DNA from: Symsagittifera roscoffensis
Taxonomy: Eukaryota > Xenacoelomorpha > Acoela > Convolutidae
DNA length: 64,000 bases
Direction of reading: 5' to 3'
Assembly (NCBI RefSeq): GCF_963678635.1
Contig: NC_087064.1
Span: 48,281,346-48,345,345, forward strand
Shown here in pieces: positions 21,471 through 31,959 of the stretch. Numbering within the stretch: position 1 is the stretch's first letter; every line of letters starts with the position of its first letter. Position numbers and translations under genes: made by a program. The notes below the pieces were generated by a model that was given only the letters and a program-made list of their open reading frames with translations, was not told the origin of the DNA and ran no database searches.

Positions 21471-23599
21471 GGTCCTTTCCCTCGTGGATAAACTAATTGA
21501 AAAATCTTGTGGAAATATAGAGATCATTTTTTTTCAAAGATTTATATCAGCCCATAATGCAAAATACGTCCTAAATGAGAAAACTTTGAAACATCGTCAA
21601 GTTTTCCTAAATGAGAAAACTTTGAAACATTTTTAATTGAATTTAGCTCAATAGTTTTTTCAGCTAGTCATTCTATATTAGTATTTTGAAATCTATTTCC
21701 GAGAAATGACTACCGTTAGAGGAGTACGGCTGATGAAAGTAGAAATTTGGTGAAACAATAAAAGCTACATCTTTCAAAACTGAAAACAGAATAAAAGTAT
21801 CTTCTTTCACTCTAAAGAAAATAAGCTCAAATTAAGATATGCAAACGTGTCAAAACATTGCATCAGAATGAATTGAGACGCCGGTTTCCTCACGCTGAAA
21901 AACTTATAAAATTCTGAAAAATTATGAAAAAAAAAACTATTTTAGTTTTTTTTATATTTTTGGCAAAAACAACTGTCTTCGGAAGATTCTGTAATTTTAA
22001 CAACCCACTATAAAGATTAAGCTAAATTTTTCTGGGCAAAAACACTAGCTGATACAAAAATTGCAAATTTTCTCTAAAAGTTGGAACAAAGTTGGAACAA
22101 TCAGTGTAACATAAGTTTTTGTATATCTTTTCTTACCATCATGCCATGAGCCGAGCCAATTAGTTTGGTTCCTTAAATAACTGACAGTGCTTAAGAGTGT
22201 TCATGTTTTTTTCCAGGGCGTCTAATTATGTTAATAATGAAGTTCGGCAAATGAACCATTATAAATATTGGTGCCAACAGTTGAGCAATGTTAACTATTT
22301 CTACATAAATCTTATTTTTGACAATTTATTAAAACCAACCTGCATCAGTTAAGAAACACATTTTTTTTCTTGTTTCTCCACTAAAGGCACAGAAAATTGA
22401 ATATACTCATAAAAAAATGGGAAAAGAAATTTTAGTTACTCACTTGCGCTGTCGGGGCGATTTATTTTATTTAAAGTTCTGCTTCCTAGTTTATCGTTCT
22501 CGGGTACAACTATTTCTTCTGAGTGTCAGGCAAAATTAAGCTTTTTTAAAATCAAGCTACTGTTTTTCTGATTTTTGAAGCAAATTTCAAATGAACATTG
22601 AAAAAATCAGCCAATCGCACACAGGTATACAGTTTTATTTAGGTATTTTCACTTTTTCCCTAAAGTTTCTTTTTAGATTTTTATTTGCTGATTAGGAAAA
22701 TGTGGGAAGATAAAACGATACAATCAGCACTTCAAATTATAATCACCACAGGACTTATTTAAAAACTTTTCTGTTTTTCAGGTTACTTTGCTCAAAGTTA
22801 AATATAGAGGATGAGAGCCTACATTAAAAAATAAACATAACAATAGAAAATAAGGATAACTTTTAGACTGGATAAAACTGCACCCTCAAATAAATAAGTT
22901 GTGATTACAATGAACATAAAACATGACCATATTAGCAGAAACTAAAAAAAAACACATTTCCCATTTTGATTAATAACGAGAAATACCGGTCTCCAGTTGA
23001 CGCCGCGAATGAAATCAGTACTTCCAAAATTACAAAAAGAAGGTTTAAGATGTTTTAAAAAATCAAACAGAAACAAGGATATTTTATTGTTGTGCTACTA
23101 GCACAGAATGTTTTGACCACAATTATCAAAAAAACACACAGAAAATTAGTTCCTTTCTAATGCTTGAAGTGTGTAGTCAGCTATAATTAGAAACTTATAG
23201 AAAACTAACAATATCAACTAAATAGAAAACTAGTAATTTAGGCATTATCGGCAAATTTCCTATTCAAAAAAAGAATAGCAACAAAAAAAACTTTAAAAAA
23301 AACTATGATTTCAAAACATTTTGAGCAATCACTTTCATCCTTTTATGTGAATGATTTTGCCAAAGAAGCGCTATATGCAACACCCAAAAAAGTCTTCGTT
23401 TTAAAAAAATAAAAATTTATAGATCAAAAGTCAAAATAAAAGTTAAACTTTTATATGACGATAGTTATTTGATTACTTTACTCGTTCAAAATTGTAAAAA
23501 CTCAACAGTTCTTCCCGACACAAAAGTAGAAACCTAATCCAAAATATTTGTCCGGTTATACCCCAGCTAAAGAGTCGCCTTTTGAAGAAATATGTATAG
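21471..23599. other. No recognisable gene
   Basis: About 2.1 kb of AT-rich sequence. A short direct repeat, AAATGAGAAAACTTTGAAACAT, truncated here to its core TGAGAAAACTTTGAAACAT, occurs twice at 21570-21632. No coding motif found. Confidence 0.5.
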
Positions 23600-23960
23600 T
23601 ATCATGCTAACCTTCAATTTTTGCCAAAATTAAAGACTGTTGCTGTCCTCCAAACTGCTAACGTTCAACCAATTCTTGAAAATGGAACAATGTCAGACTG
23701 TGGTAATTACAGTCCTATATATATCTTCTACCATTTATGAAAAAAGCTTATAAAAGTTGATCATTAATCGTTTGAGAAGTTCTCTGAAAAAGTATGATAA
23801 ACAAACAGCATGTCAGCACGGATTCCGAAAAAAAGCACCGTTGATTTTATCTTGAAACTCGCTAAGCAAAGTAGAAAATGTTGACTTCCTGTGTACCTAA
23901 ACAACTACTATAAGGAATGCACCATAAACAGCCCTAAAATTCAATCAATAAACGATATGA
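23600..23960 (+). pseudogene. Non-LTR retrotransposon reverse-transcriptase fossil
   Basis: Broken plus-strand frames contain, in order, a block resembling 'K.A.V.PI.K.G' (LQTANVQPILENGTM), then SDCGNYSPI (the NYRPIS block), and then ACQHGFRKKAP (the QHGFRKK.ST block). These are successive conserved blocks of the fingers/palm of LINE reverse transcriptases such as the Jockey/CR1 groups. Stops and frame changes separate them. The catalytic DD motif, endonuclease and tail are not seen. Clade cannot be fixed by eye. Confidence 0.65.
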
Positions 23961-24480
23961 TTTGAATATTATACAATGAACAGAACTATAATTAAACAAA
24001 AAAACGTCGACAAGTAACTCTTAATATCTCAAAACTTCAAAACGCAGTAATTTTTCTCAGATTTTTGTTTCAGTTTTATAAATTCATTACAAAAACTAAA
24101 ACTCACAACAACTTAACATAAAAAAATTAATTGTTGTTGGTTTGGTGAATAGTCCTTGCCTCGAGGATCATTATATTTTCTGTCTTCCTGTACCTAAAAC
24201 AAATGATTTATTAACAACTAACTTAATTGAAAACAAGACCATCAAGACCTTTCTTAGATCTTTAACCATTGAAATTTCCTCATATTTATTTTTCTTGCCT
24301 AATCATCGAGGCTTCTCCTTGATTTTTTCAAAAATTCTAATTTAACCTATTTAAACTAGTTCTTCAAGGCTTCTCCATGGATATTTAATATTTAAATCTT
24401 TAAAACTTGATTTTTATTGATAATCGGTTTTTCTTAAAATTGGATCAACATGGCTTTTTTTAAATCTGTTAAGTTTCTTC
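23961..24480. other. No recognisable gene
   Basis: AT-rich stretch downstream of the LINE fossil. The small plus frame at 24142-24345 is not recognisable. Confidence 0.5.
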
Positions 24481-24718
24481 TTATATCAAACCATCTCCTA
24501 GAATCAGGTGTCTAACGACCTCAAACGACGATTCACTTTCGAACCAACGCCAGACTTCTGTCACTTTCATCAATAAACTTCATTTTCCCCATCTACCGGT
24601 ATTCCGTTCCAATTTTTCTACTTCAACACCCAATTACTCCTGCATGCACTCTGATAACTCCCTCCAGACAGTTTTATTACGCAAGAACGTTTAGAATTTT
24701 GCGCAGAAGCCACTCCTG

Positions 24719-25048
24719 ATGAATTTTTTGACTCCGACCAAGCCCCAGTACTACCTTTTAACAACCATTTTTTTAATCCTTATCATTCCCTCTGTCTTAT
24801 TTATCACCCTTTCATCCTACTCCAGCTATTCATATAATGACGCTTCCCCGATTCTTTCACCACTTTCTAGCATTACAAACGACCCGCCAATTCCTATCAC
24901 TGACGACAAACTTGAACACGATTTAGACGAACTCATACAACACCAACAACAAAAGCAACACCCCCACCCGTGCACACCGTATGCTCATGAAACAAATAAT
25001 TACAACAATTCCGGCCACATACTTAGCCAATCGCCCCTCCAAATCTAG
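24719..25048 (+). CDS. C-rich coding-like patch, unidentified
   Basis: From about 24500 to 25800 the plus strand turns clearly C-rich and open frames become longer. This frame (109 codons) starts with a hydrophobic stretch (LLTTIFLILIIPSVLFI, residues about 14-30) that could be a signal anchor. It continues with Ser/Thr/Pro, then an acidic and Gln/His-rich region (ELIQHQQQKQHPHP). An overlapping frame upstream (through TQERLEFCAEATPDEFFD) is also protein-like, so a frameshift near 24720-24800 is possible. The neighbouring frame 24981-25172 may continue the coding sense. I do not recognise the product. A retrotransposon gag-like or secreted protein remnant are both conceivable. Confidence 0.2.
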   Translation: MNFLTPTKPQYYLLTTIFLILIIPSVLFITLSSYSSYSYNDASPILSPLSSITNDPPIPITDDKLEHDLDELIQHQQQKQHPHPCTPYAHETNNYNNSGHILSQSPLQI

Positions 25049-25227
25049 TTTCCTCCAAGGCAACCATTCTAGACATACTACCACGCACGAACTTTCACTT
25101 GTTAACAGCCCATTGTTCCCACAAAAATGCTATAATAACAAAAAAACCGAGCCAATGAGATTCTTATGTTGACAAAAGCACACAAATCCCCAAAATCCCT
25201 TGTTTTTTTCCAATTTCACTAACTCAC

Positions 25228-25467
25228 TCACTGTACTACTTCGCCAATCAGATGGTGATAAATTACACATATAACATCTCTCAACCAGCTCACTTCACAT
25301 AGGCCATACAAAATTTCTTTTACTAATATCGGCTTATCACAACTTCTCGGCCGTTTCAAAGTACGCAAACTAACCAATTCCCCGTCGCACATTTCGACAA
25401 CAGTGTCAACTGATACATGGATACATGGAAGATTCAACTTACGACACCAACCCTGCAATAAATTCAA
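25228..25467 (-). CDS. Possible exon, unidentified
   Basis: A 79-codon minus-strand frame with a hydrophilic, protein-like composition (CRKLNLPCIHVSVDTVVEMC, then KRPRSCDKPILVKEILYG). Its 5' side reads TTTGAATTTATTGCAG followed by GGTTGG. This is a good eukaryotic 3' splice site, so the frame may be a terminal exon starting near 25452 and not an ATG-initiated gene. No matching donor exon was identified. It lies opposite the C-rich plus-strand patch. Confidence 0.25.
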   Translation of the reverse strand: MNLLQGWCRKLNLPCIHVSVDTVVEMCDGELVSLRTLKRPRSCDKPILVKEILYGLCEVSWLRDVICVIYHHLIGEVVQ

Positions 25468-28400
25468 AACGCACAGAATTTGTTTAATTAAAACTGATTA
25501 TCTTTTCACAGTTTTAGCCTATAAATTCGATCATATCAACGAGCATGCACTAAAAACCATCAATGCTTATTAACTATACTTTAGTCGCTCTGACAGTTTC
25601 CAATTTTCCTTTAACTTTCTTACACCAAAGAACGCGATATGAACTGCTTACACGAGCTAATGTCGAAAACAAAACTAGCCCACACCTACTAACGATTCAT
25701 TCCGGGCCACTTTCTACAAATTCATTCTCACGCAACCCTCATCCCACACGAACGATACTTGTTGATTTTTTCTAAGTTTTTTTTAGTTTCTCTTGTAGCA
25801 TAAAAAGTACTAAGCTGCTCGGCATCCTTCGCGACGAAAAATGTAATTATTTTGCCCCCGGACTAATACGTTCCCCCTTGAAGACTCCTGTCTCTTAATC
25901 CTCCCACTTGAATATATTTAGCATGTTCATACCTCACTAATAGAAAACAACCACAGCTTGAAATTTAACCACAAAATCTATAACTTTATACAAATTACTC
26001 AATATTAATTCACAGTTTTCCCGGAAGAACTCAAAAGTTTTAAAGTACATGAGCTTCTGTGGCCACCCTTATGCACCAGAAACGCATTCAGTTAGCAGAA
26101 ATCTTTTAATTCACCCGCCCATCATACGTTTTCTTTTTCCAAATGGATTTTACAACCCCAAATCTCTCTAAGTATGCATATGTTATTTAGTAAAGAGTTC
26201 GAAATACTCATCAATAGTTTGAAATTCATGAAAATAAAGAAAACTAAAAAAAAATTAGAAACAATTTACTTTTCACAAAAAGTGCTAACCGATCGCAGTA
26301 AATACTAGAAGTGTAATAAATTTTTTAACAAGCAGTAAATTAATAAGTTTTAAGTAGAAATTGTCATGCAATGTAGTAATTCTACAAAGGAGTGAAGAAT
26401 TATAGAAACAATTAATCTTCTTACATGCACAAAAATTGTAAAATCTTTCCAACTCGCCTCTTAAATTAGCCCGCTTCCGAATAAATTTCAAATTTTCAAC
26501 CAAATATGCTTAATAATTGAAATGATTAATTGATTCTCAATTTTCGTTGAAGGTCGAAGAGTTGATGTAACGTAAGTTAGATTGACTCAATGTGATCCCT
26601 TATGGTGATGTAGTATGAGTTTCCTTCATTGATTGTCTTCAGATTCCCGAAAGATGGCTTGAATAGAGTTGATTTAACGTAAGTTAGGTTGAATCAGGAT
26701 GGTCCTCTATAGATCATCGTAAAGTTCACGAAAAACGGTCAAAAAAAGTAGCAAGTACCAAAAACTAACCGAAAGATGGTCAAGTTGCAAGTAAACGAAT
26801 TGCAAAGCGGAATCCCAAGGCCATAAACCGGGAAAGGTCCAGACAGGTGAGAGGCCTACTTCGGTAAGTAGCTGGTAACAACTTCAAATATCTATTACAC
26901 TTTTCAAACTTTCCTATAACCCGGTTGGAGTAAGGAATTAGGCTTAGATAGTCAAGGCAGTTTACTAACGCCACCGCATCAAAAACATCTACAGGCAAGT
27001 CCCACTGTACAAAAACCAGATTGAAACTGGATAAAGTTTTCTTTTGAAACAAAATTCAACTTTTTATTAAGATCACTTGAAACCTCAGTAGACACCAATT
27101 CAACAGTAACCAAAGACAAACAGTTTTCAAGAAAAGAACAGAACCACAGAAACAATTGACAAACCTCTGACACAAAAGAAACAAAAGAGGTTATAAATAA
27201 GAAAAGACTCTACTCAAAAAGACACTCAAAGTTTAACCCAGTAGACCTAACCTATTAGTTTTTCGAAAGTTATCTTGAGCATGTGCTTAGAACCCGACTC
27301 AACTAAATCATCCTAAGAGTGGCTCCACGGTGAGCAATTCCTTAAAATAGTTGAACTAACTAAAAGACTTTTGCGAAAATAACTAAAAAGGTCATAAATA
27401 AAACTAAATCACGGAAGTGCAGATAAATAAAAAGTAAAGATTTATGGAGCAAAAGAAACGAACAGCAAAGGAGATGAAAACTTGAAAATATTCCGGATAT
27501 GGAATGGCAATTCTATTGGTTTTGCTTGCCGCAGTAACAACCCTCTAAGGATATATATCATGGAGCCGACACCGCAGCAAGGGTATCCAAAGAAACCGAT
27601 CAATTGCCAACTGGATGTCAAAACTCAACCATACATGTCTGTCCTTGTCAGTTGTCGCTTCACTCAGATAATCAATCTTCTTTCTCGCTACTCGATCAAA
27701 ACGAATTAATAACTGAGAATGCACGCAGTCTCGCTCTAAACTTACAAAAACGACACTTCATTAACACAATCTGAACTTCAATACGACCTTTTCAGGTTCA
27801 CAACAATCTCTCAATCTCTTCACAAGTACTTCGCTGACTCAATTAGTATAACTCTCCGCAAAGAATTTAGAAGATACTTCATCCACCCTTCACAAGAAAA
27901 ACTTTGATTTAAAATAGAAATACTTCCGAAAACCAAGGATAGTTGGAACCAGTTCAAAGCAAATATCTGTTATGCATCTTGATTTTTATCAGTGTATGTT
28001 TTTTAGAAGCAAACAATCATGATCATAACTAAAACTTACGACAAATTGTTAGTCTTAAACTTATCTTAGTTTCAACCACAGAAAATGTTATACAGATTGA
28101 AATCAATTGCTTTCTTCTCTCATCTAACCTCGCGAGAATACCAGTCTATACTAGATCTTTTGAGACTAGGAAGTATACGAGTAAGACTAGGATTGGTATT
28201 AGATTAAGAATTTGCAAGAGTCTATCCTCCCGAACAGACGATGTGGTGTACTTTATCCAAAATTACTCTATGAGAAGACCACCATGGACCTAAGTTCAAA
28301 AGTTTCAAACTAATATCTCTACAAATATTTTTGCTGATTAGTTTTTGAGGCGCCGCATGAAAAATAGGGCTAATCATGAGCTATAATTTAGATTAAATTG

Positions 28401-29170
28401 TCTGTTTCGGTCGAGTTTCAAAAAGCTTTTTATTTATTACAATTAAAAAACCCACTTAAGTGAGATTAATAGCGTCCGCTGAAGTAGTATTGGATACAGA
28501 AAACTTGGTTGTTAAGTCAAGTTAAGTCAACTAAAACTACAATCATCTCATATGGGTGGCTGGTTTTAAATCAGTATGAGGGAGGAGTTTTACATTAATT
28601 TTTTGGGGCGTGACGACACTTCAATTGCATGTGACAATATACTTACTTATAGTTTTCTGATTAAAAACTCAGAGCAAATGCATTCCCATTTAAATATGTT
28701 CAAATGTCCCCTCCTGATCAAATTGAAGAAAACCTTATGCCACGTATAATCAGGAATTGTTAGTTCCACGCGGAAAAATCGATGTTACAAAATGTTCTTC
28801 AAAAACAAATAAAACAAAACAAGCAGACACGGAAGTAAAATATGGTAACTTGATAACATCCCTCCTTAATCGAAAAATTGTGCTCTCTATAGAAAAAACC
28901 AATCTGGCAGATTGCCAATAGGCCATTTATATCCACTCAGTCGTATCTGTAATACTTCTTGCACATTTTTGAAGGTGCCAGTTTATTTCTCCGTTAACAA
29001 GACCTAAGGTTTCAAATCAACGTAGTGAACGTAATGAATAGTTTGAGATTGCTTATCAGATTAGTTTATATTAAATATGTGGTTTTTTATATTGGTCAAA
29101 CCCTAACTTGTTTTCTCAATTGGTCTGGAGGTTCTCAGCCCAGTGCATTGGATGTAAATCAATTGCACCA
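25468..29170. other. No recognisable gene
   Basis: A long stretch without recognisable homology. Short open frames at 25563-25775 (plus), 26780-27173 (minus) and 27482-27709 (plus) carry no motif I can name. An imperfect direct repeat of about 100 bp sits at 26555-26735, with GTTGAT.TAACGTAAGTTAG in each copy. No Helentron-like copies occur here, unlike the regions on either side. Confidence 0.5.
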
Positions 29171-29171
29171 G

Positions 29172-29211
29172 AAGTTTGGTCTCCAGATCTTAAGTTTGGT
29201 CTCCAGATCTT
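29172..29211 (+). repeat. Perfect 20-bp tandem duplication
   Basis: Two exact adjacent copies of AAGTTTGGTCTCCAGATCTT, immediately before the GC-rich island. Confidence 0.95.
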
Positions 29212-29232
29212 TACTGAGAAGGATTGAATCAC

Positions 29233-30899
29233 TACCCGGGTCGAGGTCCCAATTTTTCGCGACAAAATTTTGCATGTCCAGACTTTCCAGACCAAAATTA
29301 GGCATGTCCAGGCTTTGGCGACCAAAACCTGGCATTTCCAGACTTTTGCGACCATGATGACCCGTCGCGACTATCGCGACCGAAGCGGAGGTGGCGCGAC
29401 CAAAACATCGCGACTCATATTTGGTATGTTTAGACTCTCGCGACCAAGAGTTGCCATTTCCAGACGTTCGCGACCGAAACTAGGGCGCGACTCTCGCGAC
29501 CGAGGCGGACACGGCGCGGCCCTGCGGCTCAGGAAATGGCGTGACCGGCGCGACCACACTTAGCCATTTCCAGACTTTCAAGACCTAGATGGAGATGGCG
29601 CGACTTTTAAAAAGTTGTTTTTTTTTCAGGGCTTTCTCGACCGAGGCGGAGACAGCGCGACTTTCGCGACCATGGTATATACGGCGCGACTCAGGAAACG
29701 GCGCGACTCAAAAAGCAACGGCACGGCCGGTTTGGCCAGCGCGACCAAAAATTGCACTTTCAAGACTTTCGCGACCGAGGTAGAGACGGCGGGACTTTCC
29801 AGTCCGAGGCGGAGACGGCGCGACCAATAATCATTTTTATCGCGACCGTAGCGGAAGCGGCGCGACTTTCGCGTTCAGAGTATAGACGGCGCGACTTTTC
29901 AGACCACGATGGAGAAGGCGCAATTTTTCAGAAAGAAGTGAACACAGCGCGACCAAGAATTCATTCCTTGCGACCAAAGCGGAGACGGCGCGACTTTCCA
30001 GACAAAGTCGGAGACGGCGCGACTTTCCAGACCAAGTCGGAGACGGCGCGACTTTGCAGATCGAGGCGGAGACGGCGCGACTTTGCAGATCGAGGCGGAG
30101 ACGGCGCAACTAGAAAAAAAAATTTTGCAACCGTGGTGGACGCGGCCCGACTTTATCAATCAGACTGGAGACAGCCCAGACCACGGTGCATATGGCGCGA
30201 CTTTCCAGAACAATGCGGAGACGGCGCGACTTTCCAGACCGAGGTGGAGACGGCGCGACTTTTCAGATGAAGGCGGAGAGGTCGCGCCGAGAGTTTGAGT
30301 CTGGAAAGTCTGGATATAAGGTCTGGAAAGTCTAGAAAGCGCCGAGAATTTGAGTCTGGAAAGTCTGGACATAAGATCTGGAAAGTCTGGATATGAGTCG
30401 CGCGAAGGGTCGCGTTGCATCCGGATTTAGACCCAAATTGCATTTTCGCGCCGAGAGTTTGAGTCTAGAAAGTCTAGACATGGGTCGCGCCGTGGGCTGA
30501 GAAAGTCTAGACATACCAAAATTTGGTCGCAAAAGTCTGGACATGGGTCGCAAAAGTCTGGACATACCAAAATTTGGTCGCGAAAGTCTGGACATGGGTC
30601 GCAAAAGTCTGGACATACCATAATTTGGTCGCGAAAGTCTGGACATGGGTCGCAAATGTCTGGACACAGACTTTCGCGAGCCATGTCCAGACTTTGGCGG
30701 CCAAATTTAGGAATATCCAGACTTTCGCGACCGATGTCCAGACTTTCGCCAACAATTTTTGGTTTGTCCAGACTTGCGCGGCCCACGGCGCGACTCATGT
30801 CCAGACTTTCCAGACTCAAACTTATGCAATTTGGGTCTGAATCCGGATGTGGCGCGACCCTTAATATCTGGACATGAGTCTGGGACCTCGACCCGGGTA
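29233..30899. repeat. GC-rich inverted minisatellite island with 19-bp inverted ends
   Basis: The island is bounded by a perfect inverted repeat: TACCCGGGTCGAGGTCCCA at 29233-29251 and its exact reverse complement at 30881-30899. The left two-thirds is a degenerate array, best preserved around 29970-30110, of a unit about 29 bp long (GGAGACGGCGCGACTTTCCA + 9). From about 30290 the motif switches strand (AAAGTCTGGACAT). At 30530-30650 there is a 51-bp higher-order unit made of a 21-bp and a 30-bp subunit. From 30680 the plus-strand form GTCCAGACTTTCGCGACC returns. Two further long inverted segments, about 30405-30510 and 30765-30860, mirror each other. Overlapping open frames in all six frames result from the repeat lacking stop codons and are not genes. 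Confidence 0.85.
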
Positions 30900-30969
30900 G
30901 GAAAAAGATTTTGAAAGACTAGCAAATTGGCTAAGCCACCGACCTTTTGAATCCAATTAATCGATGCTT

Positions 30970-31032
30970 GGCCTGGAGGCAACAGGGTTGTCACTGCACC
31001 CTAAGTTCTGGGGTTCGATTCCCTGTCGGGCC
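30970..31032 (+). repeat. tRNA-like / SINE-like element, copy 1
   Basis: A 63-nt stretch that folds like a shortened tRNA. GGCCTGG at the 5' side pairs over seven positions with TCGGGCC at the 3' side. A T-arm TGGGG-TTCGATT-CCCTG contains an exact Pol III B box (GGTTCGATTCC). A short D-arm-like GCAA...TTGT follows AG at positions 8-9. At 63 nt it is too short for a normal tRNA, and the D/anticodon region is collapsed, so a tRNA-derived SINE head or tRNA relic is likelier than a working gene. It sits between the minisatellite island and a LINE reverse-transcriptase fossil. Confidence 0.55.
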
Positions 31033-31139
31033 TTGTTCTTTCATTGAAATTGATTTTTTTCCGGTTGAAATAATAAATTTAACTTGTTGAGATGTTATTT
31101 TAAATTCCATAGCCGCATAAAATGTTCAATAGATCTTCA

Positions 31140-31870
31140 TTGTTCAAAAGGAAATTGTATAAGAATAGGTAAATCTTTCAGTTTGTGGCTGTTTTGTAAA
31201 TTTTCTGAGTAAACTCTGGGTTCTTTTTTCACATGTCTCAGCTGTTTCTTGCTTAAGACTTTTCTTATTTGATAAATTAAACCGCAAAAAGAGCTCACTT
31301 TTTCCTGAGAAAAGAAACGAGATCAAAAAAACTCAAAGTGTTGTCTCTTGGTTTTCAATATCACTTTGCTTCGATAGCAATTTTCTGGTTTAACTTTTGA
31401 AATTCTTGGTTTTTGTTCTATCGCTAATGAGGAAAAACTATTTTTCTTATAGCCAATGCTCAGTTTCGTTAAACTATGTTTGATGCTTTTGAGCTGATGA
31501 ACAATTTAATAGTGTAGATAAAATTGCAGTGTCGTCAGCATTTTGTTGACTTGAGGAAAAACGTTTTATGAAAATTATGAACAAAAATGGACCTAAAACT
31601 GAGCCATGCGTAAAACTAAGAAGATGAATATGGGATCACCCAATACCTAAGAGCAGTATTTTTCTAAAAGTTGTATATGATCAACCGTGTCGAAAGCCTT
31701 TTTTTAGATCAAGAACAGTACACTGCGTTGGTTCCATTTGATTGTACCTATCAAGATGGATCGTTTCGATTCGTGACATTGCAGCCTCAATAGAACTTCG
31801 ATCTAGTCTGAAGTCAAACTGTGTAACCTCTAGAACTTTTTGAACCTGTTCACTCTTTTTTAAATTAGTG
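31140..31870 (-). pseudogene. LINE reverse-transcriptase fossil, longest copy
   Basis: On the minus strand, successive reverse-transcriptase blocks appear. FDFRLDRSSIEAAM lies near 31800. TVLDLKK and FDTVDH (the DLKKAFDTVDH block, here with a one-base frameshift) lie at about 31680-31725. HGSVLGPFLFIIF is at about 31569-31605. ADDTAIL, carrying the catalytic ADD, is at about 31526-31540. A hydrophilic tail continues to 31144. About 60 codons between the FDTVDH and GSVLGP blocks are missing. Stops and frameshifts make it inactive. The block set is that of Jockey/CR1-like non-LTR elements. The tRNA-like piece lies just past its downstream end. Confidence 0.75.
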
Positions 31871-31959
31871 TTGGCGTTCTTTCAGTCCTCTGCTCAACTT
31901 TTATTGGTTTAGTTTCCACTTCACGGGTTTTTGTGTGCTGTAATTGCAATTGCAAATGT

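Noticed and set aside
27480-27620. Possible LTR end followed by a primer-binding site (TATATCA then TGGAGCCGACACC)
   Set aside because: No second LTR, no gag/pol sequence downstream and no polypurine tract could be found. The TGG match alone is weak.
29025-30994. Many overlapping open frames of 60-172 codons on both strands
   Set aside because: They fall in the GC-rich minisatellite, exist in all frames, and their products are short-unit repeats. They come from the array lacking stop codons, not from genes.
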